Source: Pyxidicoccus caerfyrddinensis (GTDB taxonomy: Bacteria; Myxococcota; Myxococcia; Myxococcales; Myxococcaceae). From it: a stretch of DNA of 64,000 nt. Made by a program: the position numbers and the translations under genes. The stretch spans positions 186,001 through 250,000 of the forward strand of contig NZ_JAAIYA010000017.1 of the NCBI RefSeq assembly GCF_010894405.1, read 5' to 3'. The notes under the pieces are model-generated. The model was not told the DNA's origin and searched no databases. It saw nothing but the letters and a program-made list of their open reading frames with translations. Within the stretch, counting starts at the first letter, position 1. Each line of letters starts with the position of its first letter. Of this stretch, positions 24,502 through 35,173 are shown one piece after another.

Positions 24502-25962
24502 TCATTTCTGGGGTTCAGCGGATTTCGGGGCGGCCTCGCGGGTTGCGGGCTCGCGGGACAGCATGCGGCGAGCGGCCTGGGCGGCGCTGGAGCCCGGATC
24601 ATCGGCGATGACCTGCTTGCAGGCGGCGGTGCCTTGGGCCTGACGGCCCAGGGAGAGCTCCGCGTCGCAGAGGCGGTTGAGGAGCCCGAGCCGCTCCGAG
24701 CGGGAGGGCCCGGCGGCCAGCGCCGAGCGCAGCAGCCCCGCCTCCAGGTCACGGTCCCCGGCAAGGTACGCCTGACGGGCCTTGCTCGACAGCTCCGCCA
24801 CGGACGGCCCTGGCTCCGCCTGGGCGCGAGGCGCCGGCATCGCGGCGGCGGGGGTCGCGGCTTCGCTTCGCTTCGCCTTCTTCGCGGGCGCTTCGGACGG
24901 GGCGGGCGCACGGCGCTCGGCCAGGGACTCCGTCTGCGCGAGCGCGCCGGTGGCCACATCCGCTCGGCCTCCGGACGGAGACGGGGACGCGGGGGCCGCC
25001 GTCGGGGCCGCCGTCGTGGTCGCGGGAGGCCCGGCTGAAACGGACGCGGAGCCCACGGCCTGGGGGGCGTCGCCGCCCGCGAAGACCTTGTCGTACGCGC
25101 CGTCGTCTTCGTCGGCGGCCTGGGCCTGCGCCTGGGCCCCGGACAACGAACCACCCAGCTTCAGCGAGTCCTGCTTCGGCGCGGCGTACGCATCGCGCGG
25201 CGCGGACTCGGGCAGCGATTCCTCGTCGGGGGCGTCCTTCTCGCCGAAGGCGAACTTCGAGGCCTTCGAGGGGGCGGGCTTCGAAAGCGGCTGCCGGGAC
25301 GTCTTGGCCCGCGCGCGCTCCGAGGCGCCCTTGCCGTACCCGGCCTTCGCCTTCATCTCCTCCTCGCGAACGATGCGGGCGTCGAGCCCGCCGCCGCTGC
25401 CCGCGTTGCGCCAGTCGTCGGCGCGCGCCACTTCCTTCGCGGTGCCCTCGTCCAGGAGCGCCTCCGCGGGAGGCGGGGGCGCTGGCGCGGGGGCCTCCGC
25501 GCTCGCGACCACGGGCTCGGGCGCGGCGATGCCGGGCGCAGGTGCGGCGTCCTTCGCCTTCGCCATCTCGGCCTTCGCCGCCACCTGGGCCGGGGAGGGG
25601 CTCGCGGGAGCGTGCTCGTTCGCCTCGAGGACGAGGATGCCGAAGGTGCTCACCGAGGCCAGGCCCAGCACCGGCAGCAGCCAGCGGCGCCAGCGCGAGG
25701 GCTTGGGCGCGGGGCCCGCGGCGGCGCGGCGCGCGGCCTGCTGCGCGTAGGCCATGAGCGACTCGAGCCCGGCGTCCGGCGCGGGCTCCGAGGAGAGCTG
25801 GGACATGGTGGCGCGCACGCCGCGGATGTCGTCCAGGGCCTGGGTGCAGCGAGCGCAGCCCGACAGGTGCGCCTCCATGGCCCGGGCCTCGGGGGTGGGC
25901 AGCTCGCCGTAGGCGAAGTCGAGGAGCCGGTCCTCGTGCGCGTGGGCATTCTGCGGATTCAT
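24502..25962 (-). CDS. Anti-sigma factor with zinc finger (zf-HC2) and transmembrane helix
   Basis: 486 residues. The N-terminus has the anti-sigma zinc motif HLSGCARC (HxxxCxxC) with a preceding conserved His. One membrane helix follows near 93-110 (LLPVLGLASVSTFGILVL), then a long Ala/Pro/Ser-rich low-complexity stretch and a helical C-terminus resembling TPR units (ARQAYLAGDRDLEAGLLRSAL). The cytoplasmic zinc domain would hold the ECF sigma factor encoded just upstream; the extracytoplasmic part would sense. The ATG overlaps the sigma stop (ATGA). The very long low-complexity region is unusual for the family. Confidence 0.88.
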   Translation of the reverse strand: MNPQNAHAHEDRLLDFAYGELPTPEARAMEAHLSGCARCTQALDDIRGVRATMSQLSSEPAPDAGLESLMAYAQQAARRAAAGPAPKPSRWRRWLLPVLGLASVSTFGILVLEANEHAPASPSPAQVAAKAEMAKAKDAAPAPGIAAPEPVVASAEAPAPAPPPPAEALLDEGTAKEVARADDWRNAGSGGGLDARIVREEEMKAKAGYGKGASERARAKTSRQPLSKPAPSKASKFAFGEKDAPDEESLPESAPRDAYAAPKQDSLKLGGSLSGAQAQAQAADEDDGAYDKVFAGGDAPQAVGSASVSAGPPATTTAAPTAAPASPSPSGGRADVATGALAQTESLAERRAPAPSEAPAKKAKRSEAATPAAAMPAPRAQAEPGPSVAELSSKARQAYLAGDRDLEAGLLRSALAAGPSRSERLGLLNRLCDAELSLGRQAQGTAACKQVIADDPGSSAAQAARRMLSREPATREAAPKSAEPQK

Positions 25963-26591
25963 CCCGTCACCGTCCTTCCGTCCTCGGCGAGGTCGCCGTC
26001 CACGCCCATGTCCGACAGGCGTCGTCGCAACCCGTCGAGCGCGTAGCGCATCCGGCTCTTCACGGTGTTCTCGGACACACCCGTCACCTCGGCGATGTCC
26101 TTGAAGGGAATGCCGCTGTACTCACGCAGGATGAACACCTCTCGCTGCTCCTCCGGGAGGGCCGCCAGGGCGCGCTCCAGCAGGGGCCGGAGGCGGGCGT
26201 TGTACGCACCGCGCTCGGGGCTGGCCCCCGTGTCCGGCAGCCCCTCGCCCAGCGGACGTCCCTCTTCCCCATCCGCACCCGCGGCGGGGGCTTCCAGGGA
26301 CGACGCCTGGCGGTAGCTCTCTTTGCGCGCGCTGTCCACGCAGAGGTTCCTCGCAATCGTATAGAGCCAGGTCGTGAACTTCGCCTTGGGCGTGTACTCG
26401 CCGGCGCTCCGTACCACCTTCAGCCACGTCTCCTGCAGCACGTCCTCCGCTCGTGCCCGATGCCCGACGAATCGAAGGACGAAGTTGAACACCGGCGTCC
26501 GGTGCTTGCGCACCAGCGCCTCGAACGCGCGCGCGTCCCCCGCCTGAAAGGCGAGCATCAGCCGCTCGTCTGAGGTCTCCGGTCCCAACAC
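25959..26591 (-). CDS. ECF-family RNA polymerase sigma factor
   Basis: 210 residues with region 2 (TPVFNFVLRFVGHRARAEDVL and the -10 recognition helix ETWLKVVR) and region 4 (LPEEQREVFILREYSGIPF, then ITGVSENTVKSR-type helix-turn-helix, here EVTGVSENTVKSRM). The start is GTG at 26591 with AGGAGA upstream; an in-frame upstream extension is Arg-rich and lacks a ribosome site. It is translated together with its anti-sigma factor. Because the Tad-like operon follows in the same direction after about 100 bases, that operon is a plausible target; this is inference. Confidence 0.92.
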   Translation of the reverse strand: MLGPETSDERLMLAFQAGDARAFEALVRKHRTPVFNFVLRFVGHRARAEDVLQETWLKVVRSAGEYTPKAKFTTWLYTIARNLCVDSARKESYRQASSLEAPAAGADGEEGRPLGEGLPDTGASPERGAYNARLRPLLERALAALPEEQREVFILREYSGIPFKDIAEVTGVSENTVKSRMRYALDGLRRRLSDMGVDGDLAEDGRTVTG

Positions 26592-26672
26592 TCCCCCATC
26601 TCTCCTGGAGCACCCGACACCCCGACCCCTCCTCAACCCGTGCCCTCATAACGGGCGACGGGCCACGAAGGT

Positions 26673-27086
26673 CTACTCCGGGCGTGGTCTCCGGTAAGTG
26701 GCGAGAATGACAGGGAGCGCCACCGCTGTCACGAGGGCGGCCTGGGCCAGAAGCACCGCCGGCAGGGGCCGCTGGACATGCACCTGGAGCGAGCGGCCGA
26801 GCGCCAGCCCCAGCAGCACCCCGGTGAGCGTGCGCACCGCGTTGGAGCCGGCCGCCGGGCGGAAGCGCCCCACCGCCCAGTCCACCAGCGCGGGCAGCGT
26901 GAGGGCCAGCACCACCGGGATGTCCCAGCGCCACTCGCGCGGGGCGCGCAGGGCGAAGAGGCCCACGAGCGTCACCAGCAGCACCGGATACGTGCCCAGG
27001 CAGCGCGCGCAGACGCGCACTCCGCCCAGCACGTAGGTCCGGTTGTACTCATCCGGGTGATGGTGGCTGAGCCAGAACACCGGCAT
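26673..27086 (-). CDS. DUF2085 family membrane protein
   Basis: 137 residues from ATG at 27086. It shows the DUF2085 signature [26 protein letters not shown] with the CxxC pair, followed by helices near 35-50, 62-80, 85-105 and 113-130. The family is a small integral membrane group of unknown function. The start overlaps the end of oppF by 38 bases; the ribosome site GGAGG is only two bases from the ATG, so GTG at 27089 or a start further up may be real. The gene ends the operon. Confidence 0.75.
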   Translation of the reverse strand: MPVFWLSHHHPDEYNRTYVLGGVRVCARCLGTYPVLLVTLVGLFALRAPREWRWDIPVVLALTLPALVDWAVGRFRPAAGSNAVRTLTGVLLGLALGRSLQVHVQRPLPAVLLAQAALVTAVALPVILATYRRPRPE

Positions 27087-28101
27087 CACCTCCGGAGGCG
27101 GGGGCGGCAGTGACTTCGCGGGAGTCGCCCTCCACGAGAAAACAAGCGGCCGTGTGCCCTCCGCCGAGCGGGTACAGCGGCGGCGACTCGCGCCGGCAGC
27201 GCTCCATGACGTGGGGGCAGCGCGGGTGGAAGGCGCAGCCGGACGGCGGGTTGAGCGGCGACGGCGGCTCGCCCGGTACGAGAAGGCGGGTGCGCGCGCG
27301 GCCCGGGTCCGGCACCGGCACGGAGGACAGGAGCGCCTGCGTGTACGGATGGCGCGGGCGGCGGTACAGCTCCGCGGCGGGCGCCAGCTCCACGATGCGG
27401 CCCAGGTACATGACGGCCACGCGGGTGGAGACGTACTCGACGATTTTGAGGTCGTGCGCGATGAAGACGTAGGTGAGGCCGCGCTCGCGCTGCAGGTCCA
27501 CCAGGAGATTGACGATCTGCGCCTGGATGGACACGTCCAGCGCGCTGATGGGCTCGTCGGCCACCACCAGGTCCGGGCGCAATGCGATGGCTCGTGCAAT
27601 GCCGATGCGCTGGCGCTGTCCACCGGAGAACTCGTGGGGGTAGCGCTCCAACGCCTCGCGCGGCAGGCCCATGGCGTCCACGAGGGCGGACACCTCGCGC
27701 TCCCGCTCGCCGCGCTCGCGCGCGAGGCCGTGGATGGCGAAGGGCTCGCCGAGAATCTCCCGCACCGTCATCCGCGGGTTGAGCGAGGCGTACGGGTCCT
27801 GGAAGACGAGCTGCATGCGGCGGCGCAGCGGGCGCAGCCGCCGCTGGGACTGGCCCGTCAGCTCCTGCCCGTCGAAGCGGATGGAGCCGGCGGTGGGCTC
27901 CACCAGCCGCAACAGTGCGCGCCCCAGCGTGCTCTTGCCGCAGCCGCTCTCGCCCACCAGTCCGAGCGTCTCTCCGCGCACCACGTCGAAGCCCACCCCG
28001 TCCACGGCCTTCACCGCGCCGCGCACGCGCCCCAAGAGTCCCCCGCGCACGGGGAAGTGGACCTTCAAGTCACGTACCTGCAGCAGCGGCCCGGAGCTCA
28101 T
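27049..28101 (-). CDS. oppF: Oligopeptide/dipeptide ABC transporter ATP-binding protein (OppF type)
   Basis: 350 residues. Walker [10 protein letters not shown], signature [12 protein letters not shown], Walker [13 protein letters not shown] and the H-loop IAHDL are all intact. The C-terminal oligopeptide-transporter domain holds the Cys cluster [11 protein letters not shown]. OppF and OppD form the ATPase pair energising peptide uptake. The ATG at 28101 overlaps oppD's stop (ATGA). No permease or substrate-binding gene is adjacent, which is unusual for an Opp system. The C-terminal tail ([10 protein letters not shown]...) extends past the family's usual end. Confidence 0.93.
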   Translation of the reverse strand: MSSGPLLQVRDLKVHFPVRGGLLGRVRGAVKAVDGVGFDVVRGETLGLVGESGCGKSTLGRALLRLVEPTAGSIRFDGQELTGQSQRRLRPLRRRMQLVFQDPYASLNPRMTVREILGEPFAIHGLARERGEREREVSALVDAMGLPREALERYPHEFSGGQRQRIGIARAIALRPDLVVADEPISALDVSIQAQIVNLLVDLQRERGLTYVFIAHDLKIVEYVSTRVAVMYLGRIVELAPAAELYRRPRHPYTQALLSSVPVPDPGRARTRLLVPGEPPSPLNPPSGCAFHPRCPHVMERCRRESPPLYPLGGGHTAACFLVEGDSREVTAAPASGGDAGVLAQPPSPG

Positions 28102-29126
28102 GGCACGGGCACCGGGTTGTGGCAGGCGGCAAGCTGTCCGTCCCGCTTGGGCTCCAGCGGCGGCACCACGCGCGCGCAGATTTCGAGCGCACGGTCGCAC
28201 CTGTCGCGGAAGGCGCAGCCGGAGGGCAGCCTGCGCAGCGAGGGCACCATGCCGGGAATGGCCCGCAGCCTCCGCTGCGAGGCGGCGCCACCCTCCCCCG
28301 TCGCCACCTGGAGCGAGGGAATGGAGCGCAAGAGGCCCGCGGTGTACGGGTGCGCCGGCCGGGAGAACAGCTCGCGCACCGGGGCGCGCTCCACCACGCG
28401 GCCCGCGTACATCACCACGACGGTGTCGCAGCTCTCCGCCACCACGCCCAGGTCGTGGGTGATCAGCATCACCGCCATGCCACGCTCGGCCTGGAGTCGC
28501 TTGAGCAGGTCCAGAATCTGGGCCTGGATGGTGACGTCCAGCGCGGTGGTGGGCTCGTCGGCGATGAGCAGCGCCGGGTCACACGCGAGCGCCATCGCAA
28601 TCATCACCCGCTGCCGCATGCCGCCGGAGAGCTGGTGCGGGTACGCGTCCACGCGCTCCTCCGGCGCGGGAATGCCCACCTGCCGCAGCATCTCCACCGC
28701 CCGCTCACGCGCCTTCGCGCGCGAGGCGCCCAGGTGCAGCCGGACGCCCTCGGCGATCTGCTCCCCCACGGTGAAGACGGGGTTGAGCGACGTCATCGGC
28801 TCCTGGAAGACCATCGCCGCGTGGTGGCCGCGCAGGCGGCGCAGCTCGGCCTCGGGCAGCTTGAGTAGATCCCGGCCCTGGAAGAGGACCTCGCCTCCCA
28901 CCACGCGCACCGGCGGGTTGGGCGCCAGCCCCAGCACGGACAGGGCGGTGAGGCTCTTGCCGCAGCCACTCTCCCCCACCACCCCGAGCGTTCCGCCCGG
29001 GGGCACGGAGAAGGACACGCCGTCCACCGCGCGCACCGGGCCTTCCTCCAGGGACAGCTCGGCGGTGAGGCCGCGGACGTCCAGGAGGGGCCGCTCCGCG
29101 TCGGGGCGCTGGACGGCGGCCGTCAC
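28098..29126 (-). CDS. oppD: Oligopeptide/dipeptide ABC transporter ATP-binding protein (OppD type)
   Basis: 342 residues with Walker [10 protein letters not shown], signature [12 protein letters not shown], Walker [13 protein letters not shown] and H-loop ITHDLGVV. The C-terminal Cys motif is [11 protein letters not shown]. It is the usual partner of OppF, encoded immediately downstream. The GTG start at 29126 overlaps the stop of the upstream MshEN-domain gene (GTGA), so the ATPase pair is translated as part of an operon headed by two MshEN proteins. Permeases must come from another locus. Confidence 0.93.
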   Translation of the reverse strand: MTAAVQRPDAERPLLDVRGLTAELSLEEGPVRAVDGVSFSVPPGGTLGVVGESGCGKSLTALSVLGLAPNPPVRVVGGEVLFQGRDLLKLPEAELRRLRGHHAAMVFQEPMTSLNPVFTVGEQIAEGVRLHLGASRAKARERAVEMLRQVGIPAPEERVDAYPHQLSGGMRQRVMIAMALACDPALLIADEPTTALDVTIQAQILDLLKRLQAERGMAVMLITHDLGVVAESCDTVVVMYAGRVVERAPVRELFSRPAHPYTAGLLRSIPSLQVATGEGGAASQRRLRAIPGMVPSLRRLPSGCAFRDRCDRALEICARVVPPLEPKRDGQLAACHNPVPVP

Positions 29127-30121
29127 TTCCTCGCCAGCTCCTCCAGGAACTCCCCTTCCTGGATGAGGCCCTTGCGGATGAGCAGGCGGATGAGGCTCGC
29201 CACCATGCGGGCGGGCTTCACCTTCTCCGTGTCCAGCGAGGCCTCTTCACCCCGGGAGATGCGCTCGATGTCGTCGAGGACGGCCAGGTCCTCGTCGGAG
29301 AACTGCGGCGTCGGCGTGAGGGGCATGGAGGGCTTGGCGCCCTGCGCTGCTCCACCGAACAGCACCACAGGCACGCGGGGCTTGCCCCCAGCTCCGTCAG
29401 GAGGAGGCGGCGGCGGAGGCTTCGCCGTGGCGGCGGGCTCCACGCCCAGCAGGTCATCCAGCATGTCCGCGCCCGGAGGGGGCGGCGGAGTCGCCACGGG
29501 CGGAGGCGGAGGCGAGCTTCGCAGCGTGGGCCTCGCGGCAGCGGCCGGCTTCGGCGCGGGCGGAGGGGCTGCGGGCTTCGGGGGCTCCGGGAAGTCCCAC
29601 TCCAGGGACGCGCCCGAGCCCACCGGCGGAGGCGGCGGCGTACCCGGCTCCTCGTCCAGCGCCTCGGCCTCCACGATGTCCAGCGGCTCGCCGCGAGCGC
29701 GAGCCAGCGCGGTGTCCAGGTCGTCCGCGGCGACGACGAAGACGCGCACCTGCTTGCGCAGCTGGAAGCGCAGCTCGTCCACCAGCGTCAGGTCACCCGG
29801 GTCCTCCACGGCGATGTGGATGCGCTCGCTGCGCCCCTCCATCTCCACGCGGAAGGGCATCACGCGGTGCTCGGACTGGAAGTCCACGGACACCAGCCCG
29901 GTGACGGCCGGGGGGATGTCCTCCGGCAGCTCCACGAAGGGCAGGCCCGTCTGGGCGGCCAGGGCGCGGCCGATGTCCGCGGACGTGCACAGGCCCTGGG
30001 CCACGAGCACCTCGCCCAGCCGCTGATTTCCCGGAGCGCCGCGGCGGCCGAGCGCCACCCGCACCTGCTCCTCCGTCACCACACCCGCCTCGATGAGCAG
30101 CTCGCCAATCTTCTTGCGCAT
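29123..30121 (-). CDS. MshEN (T2SSE N-terminal) domain protein with Pro-rich linker
   Basis: 332 residues. The N-terminal MshEN-type fold is recognisable from the paired motifs [19 protein letters not shown] and [18 protein letters not shown], followed by LPFVEL and the second half. MshEN domains of the GspE/PilB ATPases bind cyclic-di-GMP in characterised members. No ATPase domain follows; instead there is a Pro-rich linker (runs of 5-7 Pro) and a short helical C-terminus ([20 protein letters not shown]). It overlaps oppD and follows the related protein upstream by nine bases. Probably a stand-alone nucleotide-responsive regulator; this is inference. Confidence 0.82.
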   Translation of the reverse strand: MRKKIGELLIEAGVVTEEQVRVALGRRGAPGNQRLGEVLVAQGLCTSADIGRALAAQTGLPFVELPEDIPPAVTGLVSVDFQSEHRVMPFRVEMEGRSERIHIAVEDPGDLTLVDELRFQLRKQVRVFVVAADDLDTALARARGEPLDIVEAEALDEEPGTPPPPPVGSGASLEWDFPEPPKPAAPPPAPKPAAAARPTLRSSPPPPPVATPPPPPGADMLDDLLGVEPAATAKPPPPPPPDGAGGKPRVPVVLFGGAAQGAKPSMPLTPTPQFSDEDLAVLDDIERISRGEEASLDTEKVKPARMVASLIRLLIRKGLIQEGEFLEELARK

Positions 30122-30130
30122 GGGCCGGGG

Positions 30131-30904
30131 CTACCGCTTGACCTTGGCGAGGTACTCCTCGCGCGAGAAGACACCCTTCTCGATGAGCAACTCCACCATC
30201 GCCTTGAGGGCGGCGACCTCCTTGCGCTGCACGTCCTCCACGCTGCGCAGCAGCTCCGCGGGGCTGCCGCTGGCGGCCGGGCGCACCGCGGGCGTCTCCG
30301 TGCTCGGGCGCGTGGCGGCGGGGGCCGGAGGAGGCGGAGGCGGACGGGCCGCGGGAGCGGCGGCCACGGCGGCCGCTGCCGGGTCCAGGTCCTTGAGGTT
30401 CTTCACCACCGTGCGGCCCTGCGCGTCCACCACCTTGAAGTTGGTGTCCGCGTCCTCCAGCTCCGCGTTCTCCTCGTAGATGCGCTGGAAGGCCCGGGCA
30501 ATGGAGCTGCGGCCCGCCACGTTGGGGACGATGCGGCACTTGGTGACGGCGCGCAGCTCGTCCAGCATCCGCACGTTGAGCGGGTCGGACATCGCCACCA
30601 CCAGCGTCTTGCCGTCGTCGCGCAGCTGCAGCGGCAGCACGGAGAAGTCGCGCGCCGTCTGCGAGGAAATCTTCGCCTTGACGTGCGGCGGCACCATCTG
30701 CACCGCGTCCAGGTTCACCGCCGGCATGCCGAGCTGCTTGGACAGCGCGCGCACCAGGATGTCCTCGGAGACGAGGCTCATCCTGACCAGGATTTCGCCC
30801 AGCTTTCCGCCCCACTTCGCCTGTTCGGCGAGCGCGGCCTTGAGCTGGCTCTCCTGGAGCACATTCGCCTTGATCAGCAGTTCTCCGAGCTTGATCTGTG
30901 CCAT
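30131..30904 (-). CDS. MshEN (T2SSE N-terminal) domain protein
   Basis: 257 residues. MshEN motifs IKLGELLIKANVLQESQL and KLGEILVRMSLVSEDIL begin the chain, then LGMPAVNL and KTLVVAMSDPLNVRMLDEL complete the domain. A Pro/Ala-rich linker leads to a C-terminal helix MVELLIEKGVFSREEYL that resembles the end of the downstream paralogue. Neither protein has a Walker ATPase. The two head the oppD-oppF-DUF2085 operon, suggesting they regulate a process at the membrane. Confidence 0.82.
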   Translation of the reverse strand: MAQIKLGELLIKANVLQESQLKAALAEQAKWGGKLGEILVRMSLVSEDILVRALSKQLGMPAVNLDAVQMVPPHVKAKISSQTARDFSVLPLQLRDDGKTLVVAMSDPLNVRMLDELRAVTKCRIVPNVAGRSSIARAFQRIYEENAELEDADTNFKVVDAQGRTVVKNLKDLDPAAAAVAAAPAARPPPPPPAPAATRPSTETPAVRPAASGSPAELLRSVEDVQRKEVAALKAMVELLIEKGVFSREEYLAKVKR

Positions 30905-30965
30905 GTCGTGGGGGGCACTCTAGATCGACTCGGCGGTCAGCGCCCCTTCTTCCGCGCCTGCCCGG

Positions 30966-31814
30966 TCAGGAACCCGGCACTGCCGGTGCGGGCTCGGACG
31001 AGACGGGGGGCTGAGAGGGCGCCCCGGCCGGCAGCTCCCGGCCGCGCTCGTCCACCTCCACCACCTTGGCCCCCTCCGGGGGGAGCAGCTCGTAGAGCGT
31101 GAGGTCCGGCCGCCCGTTGAGGGAGATCTGCTGGTAGCGCAGCTGAAGCTGCGTCTTCGCCTGCTCGGCCACCAGCTCCACCTTGCCGGGGAAGATGAGC
31201 GAGCCCTTCTCCTGGAAGTCGTCGAAGCCCAGGTCGTACCCGGGCACGCCCCGCACCTGGCTCTTCATCACGCGCAGGTATTTGGTGTGCACGTGGAGTA
31301 CCTGGGTGGCCGGCCCGCTGTAGAGCGTCAACACGTAGACACCCTTCTTGCGGTCCAGCTCCAGCGTCATCCGCTCCGGGGGGACGAGGGGCACCTGGCC
31401 GAGCATGATGGCCACCAGCTCCTGGTTGGGCAGCACCACCGGCAGGAAGCGCGACACGTTCTCCGGGCTCGCGGGCCCCTGGTAGTACGTGTTCGTTTCC
31501 GTCTGGTACAGGCCGAAGCCCTTCCCGTCCGACACCAGGGAGGCGAGCGGGCGGTTGAAGAAGTCGAACGTCTCCAGGTGCAGCAGGGCCGGCCGGGTGA
31601 CGGAGACGAACATGCTCAACGTGCCACTGCCCTGCGGGGACTCGACGCGCAGCTTGGAGTCGCCCTCCAGGGACACGATGTTGTCCTGATTCTCGCGGAC
31701 GCGCTGGTAGACGACCTTCGCGTCGGTGATTTCGCCTTCAGGACCGAACTCAATTCGCTTGGGGCAGGCCGAACAGAGGACTGCCAGGAAGATTGCGGCG
31801 GCTGCGCGGTTCAT
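30966..31814 (-). CDS. Outer-membrane lipoprotein, DUF4292/LolB-like
   Basis: 282 residues with a lipoprotein signal (AAIFLAVLCSACPK, Cys 17). The body is a beta-rich LolA/LolB-like fold (VSLEGDSKLRVESPQGSG, then LHLETFDFFNRPLASLVSDG), consistent with DUF4292 outer-membrane lipoproteins that handle lipidated cargo or lipopolysaccharide. The C-terminus is a Pro/Ala-rich tail. The gene diverges from tolQ (43 bases between starts) and precedes the MshEN operon by 61 bases. The LolB resemblance is by pattern and needs a profile search. Confidence 0.72.
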   Translation of the reverse strand: MNRAAAAIFLAVLCSACPKRIEFGPEGEITDAKVVYQRVRENQDNIVSLEGDSKLRVESPQGSGTLSMFVSVTRPALLHLETFDFFNRPLASLVSDGKGFGLYQTETNTYYQGPASPENVSRFLPVVLPNQELVAIMLGQVPLVPPERMTLELDRKKGVYVLTLYSGPATQVLHVHTKYLRVMKSQVRGVPGYDLGFDDFQEKGSLIFPGKVELVAEQAKTQLQLRYQQISLNGRPDLTLYELLPPEGAKVVEVDERGRELPAGAPSQPPVSSEPAPAVPGS

Positions 31815-31857
31815 ATCTCCTAGTCTGGGCCATGCCGCCCTGCCTGGTCACCCACCA

Positions 31858-32586
31858 ATGAGCCTGAACGACATCCTCCACTACCTTCGCCTGGGCGGCG
31901 TCACCCTCGCCCTGCTGCTGCTGGCCTCCGTCGTCGCGCTGGTCGTCGCCGTCGAGCGGCTCATCGCGCTGTGGGGGGTGAGCGAGCGCTCCCGCACCCT
32001 GGGCGAGACCGTCAACAAGCACCTCTTGCGTGGCGACATGGCCGCCGCCCGCACCGCCGCCGAGCGCTCGGACTCGGTGACGGCCGACATCTTCCTCGCC
32101 GGCTTCGACCGCCTGGAGCGCTCTCGCACCAGCGGGGGCGCCGGCGTGGAGGCCGCCGTGGAGCGCGAGCGCGCCCAGGTGGGCCTGAAGCTGCGCCGCC
32201 ACCTGTGGGTGCTCGCCACCATCGGCTCGATTACCCCCTTCGTCGGCCTGTTCGGCACCGTGGCGGGCATCATGCGCTCCTTCAAGGACCTGGGCCTGGA
32301 CGTGGAGGCCGGCGGCACCGGCGGCAGCGCGGCCGTGATGACGGGCATCTCCGAGGCGCTCGTCGCCACCGCCGTGGGCATCCTCGTCGCGGTGCAGGCC
32401 ATGCTCTTCTACAACTACTTCCAGGCCCGCCTGTCGCGCGTGCTGGTGGAGCTGCGCCTGCTGGGTGACGAGTTCGTGGAGTTGCTCAAGGAGCGCGCCT
32501 CGGGCGTCCCCCTGCCCCCCGAGCCGGCCCCCACCCGCGAGTCCCAGCCCCCCGCCGTGCCTCGCCCCGACCCGAAGCTGGCTTGA
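31858..32586 (+). CDS. tolQ: TolQ/ExbB/MotA-family proton channel protein
   Basis: 242 residues from ATG at 31858. N-terminal helix (GVTLALLLLASVVALVVAV), a cytoplasmic region, then the conserved two-helix channel with the family motif GSITPFVGLFGTVAGIM and VATAVGILVAVQAMLFYNYF. With TolR it forms the proton-driven motor energising the Tol-Pal or TonB system. A Pro-rich tail follows. The gene is 18 bases upstream of tolR. TolQ and ExbB cannot be separated confidently without neighbours such as TolA or TonB. Confidence 0.9.
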   Translation: MSLNDILHYLRLGGVTLALLLLASVVALVVAVERLIALWGVSERSRTLGETVNKHLLRGDMAAARTAAERSDSVTADIFLAGFDRLERSRTSGGAGVEAAVERERAQVGLKLRRHLWVLATIGSITPFVGLFGTVAGIMRSFKDLGLDVEAGGTGGSAAVMTGISEALVATAVGILVAVQAMLFYNYFQARLSRVLVELRLLGDEFVELLKERASGVPLPPEPAPTRESQPPAVPRPDPKLA

Positions 32587-32604
32587 GCCCGGAGGACCTC
32601 CACC

Positions 32605-33054
32605 ATGGCCATGGGCAGAACTCCGGGTGACAACGAAGGCGACGAGGGCGTCTTCGCGGAAATCAACATCACCCCCCTCACCGACATCTTCCTGGTGCTG
32701 CTCATCATCTTCATGGTGACCAGCTCCGTCATCGTCCAGCAGGGGCCCGGCGGCGGCGCCAAGGCCGGCTTGAAGGTCAATCTGCCCAAGGGCGGCGCGG
32801 CGGACGTCACCGCGCGCAGCACGGACTTGTCCGTGGCGGTGCTCGCCGACGGGCGCTTCGTGCTCGCCGGCAACGTCGTCTCCGAGGACGAGCTGCGCAA
32901 GACTTTCGACAACGCGAAGCTCAAGGACCCGGACACCGTGGTCATCGTCCAGGCAGACGAAGGCGTCCCCCACGGCACCGTGGTGCAGGTGATGGAGCTG
33001 GCGAAGAAGGCCGGCCTCGGTCAGCTCGCCATCGGCGTGCGAGAGAGCGACTAG
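32605..33054 (+). CDS. tolR: ExbD/TolR-family protein
   Basis: 149 residues. A single N-terminal helix carries the conserved proton-carrying Asp in NITPLTDIFLVLLIIFMV. The periplasmic domain has the ExbD/TolR fold (LSVAVLADGRFVLAGNVV, VVIVQADEGVPHGTVVQVMELAKKAG). It forms the motor with the upstream TolQ/ExbB protein. The gene is followed by a bidirectional terminator hairpin. TolR is preferred to ExbD on the basis of the tail, but the evidence is modest. Confidence 0.88.
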   Translation: MAMGRTPGDNEGDEGVFAEINITPLTDIFLVLLIIFMVTSSVIVQQGPGGGAKAGLKVNLPKGGAADVTARSTDLSVAVLADGRFVLAGNVVSEDELRKTFDNAKLKDPDTVVIVQADEGVPHGTVVQVMELAKKAGLGQLAIGVRESD

Positions 33055-33083
33055 CGCCCGGAAGCCTTCGGGCTCGCGTGGAA

Positions 33084-33132
33084 AAACACAGAGGCCACCC
33101 AGGCGAAGGAGCCCGGGTGGCCTCAGGTGTTT
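33084..33132. terminator. Bidirectional hairpin terminator between tolR and the acyl-CoA dehydrogenase gene
   Basis: GAGGCCACCC at 33091-33100 pairs perfectly with GGGTGGCCTC at 33115-33124. Flanking AAACAC (33084-33089) and GTGTTT (33127-33132) extend the stem. On the minus strand the hairpin runs into a T-rich stretch (TGTGTTTTT), a good terminator for the acyl-CoA dehydrogenase gene; on the plus strand the T-run is shorter. Confidence 0.75.
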
Positions 33133-33160
33133 CAGGTGCCCCCGGTGAAGGGTCGGTGAC

Positions 33161-35005
<1,845 letters not shown>

Positions 35006-35081
35006 GGCCACTCCTGCGTGACGGCTCACTGCCTGCCCTCCAGGAGGGCAAAAGGGTCAGTGGCCCAGGTAAGACGCAGGA

Positions 35082-35110
35082 AGTGTGGCGGCGACTGATT
35101 TTTGAGTCAA
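35082..35110 (-). promoter_or_regulatory. Weak candidate promoter for the acyl-CoA dehydrogenase gene
   Basis: On the minus strand TTGACT (35105-35110) is followed after 17 bases by CACACT (35082-35087). The -35 is close to consensus but the -10 is poor, so this is a weak candidate. Confidence 0.25.
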
Positions 35111-35173
35111 CCCTGAATGACACCGCGCGTTGAGGGGCGGTCAGAACCGCCCGTCAAGCGCGCGGGAAAGAGC

